Shown: one piece after another, positions 12,946 to 31,920 of the stretch
Position numbering within the stretch: the first letter of the stretch is position 1
How the letters are laid out: each line of letters opens with the position of its first letter
Assembly: GCA_905221605.1 (NCBI GenBank)
Contig: CAJNDS010001002.1
Span: forward strand, 1 to 64,000
Source of the DNA: Symbiodinium natans
Taxonomy: Eukaryota; Sar; Dinophyceae; Suessiales; Symbiodiniaceae
Length of the DNA stretch: 64,000 nt
Reading direction: 5' to 3'
Made by a program: the position numbers and the translations under genes
The notes under the pieces: generated by a model
Databases searched by the model: none
The model's input: the letters and a program-made list of their open reading frames with translations, nothing else
Told to the model about the DNA's origin: nothing

Positions 12946-13085
12946 TCACTGGAGGTATTCCAGTGGTCCTGCGGTGGGACGCCACTTGGATCTCAAATGG
13001 TCCCAACCTTCCGCGCTCCGGTCGGGTGGGGTGAGACGGCAGAAGCTCTTCAGAGACGACAGCTCGAGTTGTGATTGACTAGCTA
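12946..13085 (-). other. Exon-like segment of an unidentified gene
   Basis: The minus frame reads SQLELSSLKSFCRLTPPDRS, then AEGWDHLRSKWRPTAGPLEY, a composition typical of coding sequence, ending at LQ next to a possible splice site (CTCCAG). The overlapping plus frame is also open, so strand assignment is by composition and by agreement with the neighbouring minus-strand genes. Function unknown. Confidence 0.3.
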
Positions 13086-13462
13086 GTAGATCAATTGGGA
13101 TCGAAACAGAGGGGGCAACTTGATGAGACTGAGATGGCTGTAGCGCAGGCCTTTGTGTGTCACAGTAGGTTGTGACGCGAGCAAATTGCAGGCAATGCAA
13201 CTCAATTAAGCTTGTTCAGGCGCTTCGTCCAGTATAGAGTGACACATCCGTAGGGGTGCCCTTTGTTGTCCTGCTTGGGCTGTTGGCCTGAAGGGGATGC
13301 GCCCTGCTCTCAGGCGCTCATGGCATCGGTGGCGTCGAAGCACCCAGGCCACAGGAGCCTCCAGTCCACAACTCTGAGTGTCTCCACAATACGTAGCGAC
13401 TGTACTGGCAAAGTGCGACCGGAAGACCTCTTCACAGCATGCGTCTGACTCCGGTGTCACAC

Positions 13463-13549
13463 GGGTGGTTGTCAAAAGTATGGTCCCTTTTTGGATCCCT
13501 ATTATAATACGGCACCTAATATTTGGAGTCATAATTTTGACAACCACCC
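13463..13549. mobile_element. 87-bp MITE-like element with 15-bp perfect TIRs
   Basis: The left end GGGTGGTTGTCAAAA (13463-13477) is the exact reverse complement of the right end TTTTGACAACCACCC (13535-13549). After one mismatch, three more bases also pair. The interior is AT-rich with no coding capacity. An AC dinucleotide flanks both sides and could be a 2-bp target duplication, but this is too short to be convincing. The structure fits a miniature inverted-repeat transposable element; the parent family is not identifiable. Confidence 0.65.
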
Positions 13550-13679
13550 ACATGATGTGCCAGGTGATGCAACAGTCAGGGAACCTGCAAGGCCGGAGGG
13601 CTCGAATGGCATCTGACCTGTAAGGCAGTCAAAAGCACCTCGGGCATATATGAGCTAGGACTCCTAGCAACCTATTGCC

Positions 13680-15640
13680 TTTTGTATTTCTTCGAAACTC
13701 GAGCAATCTCATTTCATGCGCAAGTCTCAATTTCACCGGGCTTGCCTGCCGGCATCGGCGGCATCTCGACCATGTCAATGCCAAGCCCTCGTGGCACTAT
13801 GTCTGGAAGGACTTGTGTCATGTTGTTCTTGCGTTGCTGCCCTCCGCAGTCTTCAGAGTGCCCTCAAGTGACTCAAGTGACTCAAGCGACTCAAGTGCCA
13901 GACCAAGCCCAGAAGTCGGTGAACCCAAGCCGGAGAGGCCGAAGTCCTTCGGCAGCCTGAGTTGGCTTTGCATACACCATACAGCTTTTTACACCAATCC
14001 AAGAATATGTGCGTGGAGGCCACGAAGGGCCCGCCGCTGTGGGGGCCTCTGTCGTCCATGGGTGCGGCTGGCTCATGACAAGTTACAGCTCGCGCTTGTT
14101 GATGGTTGCCCCTTGGCGGCTGGTGCCTTGTACTGCAGGGACGGAAGATCTGCGAACAGCTCGTCGGTCTGCCTCGGAAGCTCCGCAGTTCTAACTGGCA
14201 GCCTCTATACTCCAGATCTCCCAACAAAACCACCTAGACTCAGCGGACTTGTGGTGGCCATGTAATTACACCTGCCTGAGATGCTTGCGTTCAAAACTGG
14301 AACCAAGGAAGACCTGCACAGAACTAACTTGTCCCAGCGGCCCCAACGATCCGCAGATTGCCTCTCCATGACACGCTGGATGGTCCACCGGAAACGTGCA
14401 TTGACAGCCCTCACCCCCCCCCCCCGCAAGGAAAAAGCCGCAAAAAAGAACAGGCAAAAAGAAACGAAGAGGCAAAACATGATGGAGGGGGGGGGGGGAA
14501 ACGACCATGCACGGGCCTTGAAGCCCAAATCCAACTCCAGGTGTTCGACCCTGGCTTGCAGCAAGTGATGCTTGGACTCCAGGAGCTGCCCGGCCAGGAC
14601 CTGCATCCTGCAGCAGACTCTTCGCAAAAAACACGCATTTTTACGGCGGCGGGCGCACGCTCTTCAGGCTCCGTGATCCCACTTCAAACGGGCGGGATCA
14701 CAAAGAGCTTTCGGGTTGAACTTCGCTTTCAGCCAATTGTACCAATGGTTTTGTTCCAGGAGCGCAGCTCTGCAATGGAACAATTTGGAGCTTCTTGTGT
14801 GCCGGAACCTCTTCTATTCATCACCACTTCGTCCCGTCACGTTCATGAGTTTCATACTAGGGCATATGCGAAGCCGATGACTGCACAAGCAGCAACAGCT
14901 TCACAACCTCCCTCACACATGGCCAGAAGAAGCACAGTCTCTCTGACAGACGAATTCTGCCAACTACCCCCGATTTCTTCGAGACAGTGCATGTTGCAGT
15001 GATAAGACTTCACGAGTGGTACTGAAAATTAAGGCCAAGTCGCTGCAGCTCAGACTTTGTATTCGTCAAGGCCTGCTGGTAATGTCGGATTTCGGCTTGG
15101 AGGTGCGCATTTTGCCACCTCAACCATTCTCACCCCAGAGAGCAGGGGAAGTGGACCTCTTCTTCTTCTGCTTCTTCTCCTCGCTTGAAGTGGACCTCTC
15201 TCTCTCTCTCTCTGTTTTGCCAAGGGGCTGCAGAAATAGCACTGATGCTTGCGAAGACTTCGATTGTTTCATCTCGGACGGCAGGTCCTCATCATGGCTG
15301 GTTTGTGGCACATCAGTGCCTTCTAACGTTCCTTGGATGATCATCGCGGCACATCACGAGCCGGGGGTCTGCTGTCGTGCTCCATATCGAAGCAGTAGGA
15401 GGCGCCACCTGGGGCCCTGCTTGAGACGCTTGAGCCTGCCACAAGGCCACGGAGCAAACGGATCTCACACAAGACCATTTCACCCTCATTTAGTACTCAT
15501 TGTGACTCGACGATTGCTGGTGTTGGCCTGAAGCTGCCGTCTCAGTGATCCAGATTCGGCTCGGGCTTGTCGTATCTGTTCCTCTGCCATCAGAAGCCTG
15601 AGTTCAACTGGAACGTACACATTGCTCTTGCTACGAGCCG
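13680..15640 (-). CDS. Coiled-coil protein gene, exon fragments
   Basis: At least four minus-strand segments read as heptad-like helices and follow each other from high to low coordinate. About 15640-15540: LLMAEEQIRQARAESGSLRR then QLQAN. About 15115-15030: QNAHLQAEIRHYQQAL then TNTKSELQRL. About 14595-14520: LAGQLLESKHHLLQARVEHL then ELDLGFKA. About 13735-13685: LRLAHEMRLLEFRRN. Leucines recur at a/d-like spacing among E, Q and R residues. I infer one gene for an extended coiled-coil protein, cut by introns that hold the C-run and G-run at 14414-14505 and a TC repeat at 15200. No family is recognised, exon limits are approximate, and the segments could belong to more than one gene. Confidence 0.45.
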
Positions 15641-16867
15641 TCTTTCTGGACACAGACATGATACCAAGTCCAGATGTGCTGCTTTTGCTGCATCTGCTGC
15701 ATACCGTATCTTGCCTGCAGCAGTTCCTGCTGCAAGATTGCCGAATTGTTCGTGATTGATGCAGATCAACCCAGGTCAGAGATACGTGGTTGGTGCCGCT
15801 TGAAATGGTACTTGCTTTAAAAACAGCGGCTGCCCACGATAAGCCCATCAAAAACCAAGCTAAACCCAAGAAAGCCTCCAAAAAACCTAACAAAACCCAA
15901 AAAATCCTTAGCTCTCCCTGGATGGGGGTGTGGACAGACTCAGACTGTTCATGGAAGTTGTAGGCTGCAGCATTGAAAATCGCAGGGCTGAGAACTTTCT
16001 CACCATGAGCTCGCAAAATGGCAACATAAGCAGTGCACCCATCCAACTTACAAGCATCTCAAACGGCCCTGTCGCAATTCCCATTCTTGACAACGTCCCA
16101 CAACAACCCCAAGCTACGAAAATCCCTCCCAACAAATCCTACGAAACCCCCAACCAGTCTTACGAAACACCAAGAAATCCTACACATCTTCCAGCAAATG
16201 CTGGAAACATCCCAACATGTTCCACTTTCCGACCAGGATGCAGAAAACTCCAACCATTCCTACGAAAATCCCAGCAACTCCCAAAATGACCCAACATTCC
16301 CCATCCAATCCTGCGACAATCCCAACCTATCTCTTGACAGAACAAGACATCATAACTTGATATCCTGGACGTGCAAATCAACATCCCGATCCGAGCTGAA
16401 AATCGTATAGCGGAACAAGTTTTGGAAAATTCAGGTTTTCTGTTTCAGAGCCTGAGATAAGTACGGTTGAAGAAGCATGTTTAAAGCATCATGCACCTGG
16501 AAAACACAGGTCTGCTACATCTTTGCGAATACAAGTTGGGCTGACTCACTGACTGCCGTTGACACTTCATGGTTTCCTGTGCTCTGCCTCTCCCACGCAG
16601 CCATTTTTGAACGTCGCACAGGACTGCCTTGCCTTTTCTCCCTAGGCATCTCCTCTAACAATGCCAGAAGCGTGCTCAACCAAGATGCTAGTCTGTGCCC
16701 CTAGCGGCGCTAGCACTTTCCCAGGACCCCTTCTTCTGGACCCGTCCCTAGCGCCAGCCTTCAGACTGGTGGAATCAATCATTTAAGGGGCGCTTGAAGC
16801 CCGTAAACTAGTTGATTCTTATACCACTTAAGGCCCGTGGTCGCCTGTGACCCACCTGAAACCCTTC

Positions 16868-16999
16868 AGAGAAACAGGAATGAGAGTGAGAGCGAGAAAG
16901 AGAAAGAGACAAAGCAAGGAGAGAAAGAGAAAAGAGACAGAGAGAAAGAGAAAAGATAAACAGAGAAAGAGGAAAAGAGAGAGAAAGAGAAAAAGAGAA
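16868..16999. repeat. GA-rich purine tract (GAGAAA)n
   Basis: About 130 bp almost entirely of A and G on the plus strand, built from GAGAAA and GAAAGA units. On the minus strand it is a long polypyrimidine tract lying next to a coding-like segment (DGTNQMLNQQMVQEDWAKQL at about 17070-16995), so it probably lies within an intron. Confidence 0.75.
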
Positions 17000-17430
17000 G
17001 TTGCTTGGCCCAGTCCTCTTGCACCATCTGTTGATTCAGCATCTGGTTTGTGCCATCCTTTGCTGTCACATGACTCATGTAATGCGCCGGTCAGGTGGAC
17101 GAAGGTCATCAATCACCCAACAGCTGTTGCATGAGGCGCAAGCGGTATGTGCTTTTGCGGTTTCCTTGGCCTGCTCGGCGCTCTTTCTGAGCGGGTTCGC
17201 TCCAGCTTCCTGTCGTCCGGGTGATGGTCAGCAGCACATGTTGTGTTTTTTTGCAATTATCGCAACAAAGAAGATTGTGCTGACAAGCCACTGTCACTTT
17301 GGCGACGTAGTAGAACCTCAGATAGACCGGAGCATTTAATTCTATCCTCCAAGGCTTCTGGCCGGACAGCATTGTGGCAATTTTGCGGCATCCTTCCAAC
17401 ACCCTTCTTTTCGTGCTTGCATGAGTGAGT
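16995..17430 (-). other. Exon-like segments of an unidentified gene
   Basis: Three minus-strand stretches look coding: THASTKRRVLEGCRKIATML then SGQKPWR (about 17425-17345), ANPLRKSAEQAKETAKAHTA (about 17205-17145), and AKDGTNQMLNQQMVQEDWAK (about 17070-16995). They are Lys/Gln/Ala-rich and probably helical. They share the strand of the recognised genes. No domain is recognised and splicing between them was not worked out. Confidence 0.3.
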
Positions 17431-17519
17431 TTCGCTAGAAAAAGGATAAGGCTGGGTGTTTCGTCACTTATGGTAGAGGATTGCACTGAATGTCGCTGGA
17501 ACACCCTTGCCATCCCTTG

Positions 17520-19400
17520 CCCTACTTACCCTTGAATCCATGCGGCTTGCCGAGCCTAGCGTGCTCGTCACCGGCCAGCAGCCGCAAGCCACGCTTCTGC
17601 ATTTCAGCCTCGCCGCTCCGGGCATTTTAACGACATGCGCAGCCGCTTGAAAACCTCATCCCACGTTGCACTACGCTGCACCCCTGCTTGCAAGGATGTG
17701 CTCTTGTCGTTGTGTGCTGTTAGGTGAATGAGGCGACATATGCAGTTGCTCTCGTTTGTCTATCCTGGATCCTGGCCTCCGCATCTGCGCTGAGCCTACA
17801 TCTGGCAGCACGAGAGAGGATTATCCTGTCGTCGGCGGCCTCAGCCCGTATGGAGCCAATTCTGGACAGTTTCGGAAAGGGCTTTGTAGGGAAAAAAGGC
17901 TTTCATAGGCGGTTTTAGGACGAATTGTTTAGTTTAGAACCGGCTTCAGGATAAAATGTGAAACAAGATTTAAATTGTTTCTTGGCAGGCTCCAGCTTTC
18001 AGCAACCGAGTCTCCTCATCGGAGAACGCTTTGGCCTTGAAAGGGTGAACAATGTGATGGGGCCACAAGAGAACACAACTTTGAACAAACATGTGCTCTC
18101 CAGAAATCTCCAAATTCACCCATGATGGATGCAGTCTCGGCACTTGCTGAACAGCCGGGCTGAACAAGCAACTCGTCGGATATCGTCGACCCGATTTTTC
18201 CCTTCCTCGAAGCACAGCCGGAATCTTTGAGTCCTTGGCACAGGAACATGTTGCGACGCCTTTGACGTGCTTGTCCATTGCAGTGCAATCTGCAGGCAGG
18301 AACAACCAATCAAAATACGCAGTGCATCGTCAACATTGCTTGAAACATGGAAGAACAGCGGGTGTTGAGACAAGAGAGGTATCATTAGTGAGCCGTGCGG
18401 CATCGGGATCTGAACTCTTCAAGTCGTCTGTGCAATATCTTGGGCGGAACCCTAAAGCAACGTCTCTTGGGCATTCTTGTGAAGTGAAGCGTCTGTGTGG
18501 ATGCCAATGCCAAGGTGGACTTGTGCCTGCCATCAAGGAAAGTCTGTCAGCCACTTCCTCCATAGGCTTCCACAAAAGCAGCACGATAAGTGTCCCTGGC
18601 AACCTTGCTGACCGTTTGCAACATCTGCTGAGCGAGAAGAAGCATCGAATCCTTAGTGCCGGCAATAGTACAAGTATGATATGAGCTATGACTCGATCCG
18701 GCCCCATCATCCACAGGGTCAGCTGTAACAAAAAGATAACTCATGCACTGATGGTTAATAGGCAGAACGCCAGGACACCGGCGGCCAGCAGCTACATCTA
18801 CAACCCATCACGAGCCAGGCATCGGTATGATGCGTGCCATCATCCTTGCCAACAGCCACATAGCATCCTCATGCACGTCAGCAACTGGCTTCACCGAGCT
18901 CACTGTCTGTCTCTTCTTTCTATTTCTTTCTCCCTTTCCCTTTTTCTTTCGAGAGGGGGGGGGGGCGCGGGTTCACGGAATCCTGCAAACAGAAAACATG
19001 TGTTCATGCGACCGGAAAACCTGCGACCAACAGCCGCAAAAACTAGAAACCAGAAACCGCACATTCAGGCTACCAGACTCACGCATCCACACAACAGTTG
19101 GTAAAAACCTCCGTCCGGAACTCCCTCCCTCCCTGCCTCGCCTCCTTCACTCGTCTGCAAGGTTTGAGGACTAGCAACAGTCTCTCCCCGCCCCTCACGC
19201 AGGTGCGCCCACGTTCGTGGTCGGGTTCGGGCGACGCTACAGACAGTCAAGGTCTTGAGGGGCGCACGCACCCGCCGTGCACTAGGCGCGCCCGGATGCA
19301 GAGTCTGTGTGAAATTGCAAGCTGGAGACAGTCTACGGAGTGAAATAACTGAAAGCTGCGTACAGTACCCAGAGTGGTTCGATGCTTCTCCAAGAGCAAA
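17520..19400. other. Unassigned interval with one exon-like segment
   Basis: The minus frame at about 18640-18550 (AQQMLQTVSKVARDTYRAAF then VEAYGG) looks coding. The rest holds short conflicting frames, a pyrimidine-rich tract (18905-18950) followed by a G-run (18955-18966), and no recognised motif. Confidence 0.25.
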
Positions 19401-19451
19401 ACATGCACGTCTACGTCATGTTACTGTCGGGTGTAATTACGAGGGGTTGCC

Positions 19452-19535
19452 CCTACTGGATTCGCACCAGGTACATTCCGTCTGCATTGAATGCCTACTG
19501 GATTCGCACCAGGTACATTCAGTCTACATTGATTG
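19452..19535. repeat. 42-bp direct tandem duplication
   Basis: CTACTGGATTCGCACCAGGT followed by ACATTC occurs at 19453-19478 and again at 19495-19520, with the following bases also similar. This is a simple two-copy tandem repeat with a 42-bp period. Confidence 0.8.
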
Positions 19536-20149
19536 AAAGGCGTCGGGTTGTTACGTTTCCCTCAAACTCAAGCAAGCAAACCCCCCACTTTAAAAGCACG
19601 AACCGCCTCGAACAAAGCGACGCTGGAAACGGAGTTACAGTGACCAGTCTAACCACACATGCAATGTTTCTCGCGGACTCTCTCGCTCTCTCCAAGGCTC
19701 TCTCTGGCTAAAGAATAGCATCGGAACACTAGATTCCATTGCAAATATACCCAGAGCTGCAATCTGGCAAGAAATCAGTGCAAACAATGCAAGGCAACTA
19801 CGGCCATACAAATCAAACCGAGCGGCTGCCCACAATCTCCTGATGGTGCTGTCGGCAACAGCACATTTTGCGGCACAAGGGAGCTCAAGGTTACATCCGT
19901 GCAGGTTGGCTGTCACAGAACAGCAATTGTAAAATATACGTTGGGTGTCCGTAACACTTCCCCCTATGTCCCCAGCTCTTCCGCATTTGCCCTCCCTACT
20001 TTGTGACAGCAGATGGAAATGAAAGATGCTGAAGACAATTGAGGGCCCTTCAAAATGTGCCAAGCTTCCGTGCGCAGAGTCGCATGCCTCAGACGACTGA
20101 GATGCAAGTGCACTTGTGCGCTGGCCCAGCCACAACAGTGCTTCGCAAG

Positions 20150-20245
20150 CTCTCGAGCTGCCGCCCGGAAACTGCGTGCTGAGCTTCTCGAACGCTTCAA
20201 AGATGGAAATGAGATCATCCTCCGGCGCCTGTCCATGAATCCAAA
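20150..20245 (-). other. Exon-like segment, possibly cyclase-like helix
   Basis: After an acceptor-like GGACAG|G, the minus frame reads APEDDLISIFEAFEKLST. In class III nucleotide cyclases a helix of the form L-x-x-I/L-F-x-x-F-D/E-x-L follows the first metal-binding motif, and this resembles it. I could not find the V-x-V-x-F-x-D-I-x-G-F motif or the T-I-G-D motif nearby, so the assignment is a guess. It lies downstream of the histidine kinase gene on the same strand. Confidence 0.2.
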
Positions 20246-20719
20246 ACACTCCACAAAGTCCAACAAGATGTTCGCGAAGAGGGAGGCTCACGGCTGGAAC
20301 TCAAAAGCAAGATGCATAGCGCCAATGGCAACGCTCGCCTCTGTGACCTCAGTTTGAAAGCAGCCGTCCGTCAAGTGCGCGTAACGGGTGCACTTTTAAA
20401 TGCTCTGAGGGGGCAACATTCGCGAACAATGCTGTGCTGTCCACAGAGCCTGCCATGCTGCATCGGATTTCGGATGTCACAAGGTTGATGCGAGATCCCT
20501 CATAACTTCAAACAGAGCCAAGAAGCAACATGGATGCTGATACTTGCTCACAGCTGGCTCAGTACTGGTATCACTAGGTCAGGCTGTGGAGTCCATATGA
20601 AATGCGTGATTTGATAGGCGAAGGGCTAAGCACTCGTCTCAACACATCGGGATCCGAAGCTGGGATCTGACTTTTAAATGGTGAGCCCATGGGATGGCGG
20701 TTTAAACCTTCAGTGCTGC

Positions 20720-21240
20720 CAGAAACATCTGACAGTCACAAAACATGAAGCATGCAGCGCCCACGCCTTTGCGTTGTTCCTCTGCCGCTGGCTTTTCCTT
20801 GTCTGACTGCGACCGCGGTGTTTGCGGTGTCCCATCCTGAAACAGAATGAACACATGCAACGCAGTTGCACTCATTGATGTTCAATTCAAGCTCCTCTTC
20901 AAGGATTTGGCCGATGTTCTCCTGCCCGATCTCGAAGCACTGCGTGCACTTCCAAACACAGACACACACTTTCACGCTCAAGCGGTGCATGACAAGCTGC
21001 ATTCACTCGTCATGGTCACCAAGCGCTGCCACAAAAGCACTGTCACAAGATTGACATGATTCCTCACACACTTCCCCCAACAATCCACGTTGCAAGGATG
21101 CGTGGGTATGCAGTTCGGCTATCTCGAGGCGTGAAAAACGTAACAGACCTAACACCTGTGAGGTCCTGTAAGATTTAGTCTTGCCAGCTGCGGGGCCTGG
21201 CTTTCTGCCAACTTGCCGGGTACAGGTACGAATGCTTGTG
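20720..21240 (-). other. Exon-like segments of a Cys-rich unidentified gene
   Basis: Minus-strand segments in order: IAELHTHASLQRGLLG and EVCEESCQSCDSAFVAALGD (about 21150-21010); CFEIGQENIGQILEEELELN (about 20945-20870); then, after GTTTCAG|G, DGTPQTPRSQSDKEKPAAEE and QRKGVGAACFMF (20839-20740). The last reads like genuine coding sequence with a clean acceptor. Several Cys pairs suggest a metal-binding region, but no family is recognised. Confidence 0.35.
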
Positions 21241-21299
21241 TCCCATCCCATCCAGCTCACGTCAGGAACTACGTTGGTACAACTGAAATAAAATAATCA

Positions 21300-22050
21300 T
21301 TGCGCAAACAAAACCACAAATGTCGATGAGCTCAGCGTTTCGGCAACTTGGTTCGGCGCTCTTCAAGCGCATTTTGGGGCTCTTCAGGCACTAACCCCAT
21401 GCAATGCTAGCGCACGCTCAGGCACAGACTGCACGACTTGCTATCGACTATGATAGACATGTACCGTCAAAACTGCGGCTGATGCACCTACCGGGTGGCC
21501 CCATTCCAGCTTGAGCTAGCTGGTTACATTCAAACATACACAGACAGATTCTTGTCAGTGATGGGTAGGATGCCATCATCGAGACTCCATCATGGTATCA
21601 GATACCAGATCAACGAGCTGATGGGCCTACGTGCAAGTAGGCAGAATTGCAGGATAATGAGTGCAGTGTAGGTTTAGGATAGTCTTCGTGACTAGACGTG
21701 GTGCTTGACCTCGGGTTTGTGACTGTTTTTGAGGTTTCTGGTACTGGAAAGGTGTCTGCTCGCCGGCAGAGCAGGAACATTTGGGAGACTGCGCCCTTTG
21801 CAATGCCCGCAGCGCATGTGCTTTCAGTGTAAGACAACACTTTTGAGAGCCCAACGAAAGAGTTTCTTCTTTTTTGGGATCGAGTCCTGCGACGGCTCGT
21901 GAGCGAAACTCCTCCTGAAACCTCGGGTTGATCACTTGGCATGGCAAAGGTGAGGTTGTGAGAAACAATGCAACATGCAATCAAGGAGCTCAGAAGGGCT
22001 CCCCGCATCTTCAAGTGCGACTGTCAGATCCGCACAGATGCAGGTAAGCA
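21300..22050. other. Intergenic or intronic, no gene assigned
   Basis: The minus strand is open in two frames over about 21980-21630, neither with a known motif. This may be the 3' continuation of the histidine kinase transcript or the space after it. Confidence 0.3.
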
Positions 22051-22065
22051 AGACAGAAAGTATTC

Positions 22066-30636
<8,571 letters not shown>

Positions 30637-30979
30637 CAGTACACCATGTCATTCAGCGACGACAGGTGCTCGTCAGCCCTCAGCTTGGAGCTGCATTAGA
30701 AGAGTGCGGAGTTTCCTGTGTATTACTTGTGTATTCCAGTGACTCCAGTGACTATCGAGGGACACTTTGCACAAGTACCTTGCGGCGGAATCGTGGTGGG
30801 CATCAAGCTGGCTCTGGCGCCTCTCCACAGGTGTACTCGGCGGGTGGTGAGTATCGCAGGAAGGGCGGGAAGGGGGTGAGGCGAGCACAGGGTGGGAAGG
30901 GTGGGAAGGGGGGTGGGGCGAATCAGCCAAGCATGACTCCGCAAACATGAGGACAAATCAGAAAACAAGAAAGGGCAAA

Positions 30980-31560
30980 TCAGAAACCAGCAGGGCGCGA
31001 ATCAGCAAACCCACCCCAACCTAATCGTTGGGGGAACCTAACCTAACCTAACCTACATGTACCCCAACCGAACCGTAACATGCCCCAACCTAGCCTAACC
31101 TGACCTAACCTAACCTAAGGTAAGATGATAGGGTTTAAGAGTGTGCTTTCGAAGTCAAAATCACGAACAACGCGCAAGGCATCTGCGCATTCTGCTACTG
31201 CAGGTCCGAAAGAAACCCGAAACCCTAAAACTCTAAAATCCCAAGCCCTAAGCCGCTAAAAATCCCTGAACCCTAAACCCTAAAGAAACCCTAAGCCTAA
31301 GCCCTAAAAAACCCAAATCCCAAAAAAAAACGAAACCCGAAACCCAGCCCTAAACCCCAAAAAACCTAACCCCTATAAACCCCTGAAACCCTTAAAAAGC
31401 CCTAATCCCTACAAACCCTAAACCCTCAAAACCCCTGAACCCTAAACCCGAAAAACCTGGACCTAAACCCTAAACCCTAAACCCTAAACCCTAAACCCTA
31501 AACCCTAAACCCTAAACCCCTTCTAAACCCCTAAACCCCTTCTAAACCCCTAAACCCCTA
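30980..31560. repeat. Interstitial telomere-like repeats, (CCCTAAA)n orientation
   Basis: A degenerate field of CCTAACC (31028-31120) and CCCTAAA-like words (31220-31460) ends in about nine perfect or near-perfect CCCTAAA units at 31463-31520 and CCCCTTCTAAA variants up to 31567. This is the C-rich strand of the TTTAGGG telomere repeat known from plants and dinoflagellates. The LTR element at 31568 is inserted directly into this tract. Confidence 0.9.
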
Positions 31561-31567
31561 ACCCCTA

Positions 31568-31678
31568 TGCGGAGCTGCAATTGGTATTGTAGAAAGGAGT
31601 TAGTGTTGGAAGTTGGAAGGGTTAATGAACCCGGTAATCGTATTTGGCTCAAGATGGGCTTGAACAGAAAGCCACAAG
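31568..31678 (+). repeat. 5' LTR-like direct repeat (visible part)
   Basis: First copy of the terminal repeat; the true end is unknown because the 3' copy is cut by the gap. It contains TTTGGCTCAAG at 31643-31653, matching the last 11 bases of the dinoflagellate spliced leader, followed immediately by ATG. The ATG at 31567 spans the repeat boundary and is unlikely to be the real ORF start. Confidence 0.8.
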
Positions 31679-31920
31679 TTCAAAAAGTAGTGCCTGGGTT
31701 CTTAGGGTTTGGTAAGGGTGTGGATTCCTTCCCCCTTTCCTTCCCCCCTGGGTTGCTCTTATCCGTGTTCTTGGTTGTTTCTTGGTTCGATCTGGGAAAT
31801 ATAAGTTCAGGGCGATTAGGGGAGTTGATTTCCTTCCTTGGTTGTCCCCCCGTAGGTTATGAGCCCAAATTAGGTTCCCTGCGGTTAAGTGTTCTTTCAA
31901 GGTTTTGGGATCAAGAAGCA
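31679..31920 (+). other. Element leader (rest of LTR plus 5' untranslated region)
   Basis: This lies between the visible repeat and the preferred start codon. It stays open in the ORF1 frame, but its translation (for example PLSFPPGLLLSVFLVV) is unlike the hydrophilic Gag-like protein that follows. Any primer-binding site and the LTR 3' end should lie here; no match to initiator-tRNA-type TGGTATCAGAG was seen. Confidence 0.5.

Noticed and set aside
19964-20291. 218-codon minus ORF as one gene
   Set aside because: Only a short internal segment looks coding and it is preceded by an acceptor; the rest is likely intron.
31786-31800. GGTTCGATC as a tRNA T-loop or primer-binding site
   Set aside because: No acceptor or anticodon stem surrounds it and it does not abut a definable LTR end.
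31567-31920. First 118 codons of the long ORF as real protein
   Set aside because: The ATG straddles the LTR boundary, the sequence lies in the terminal repeat and leader, and its composition differs from the protein starting at 31921.
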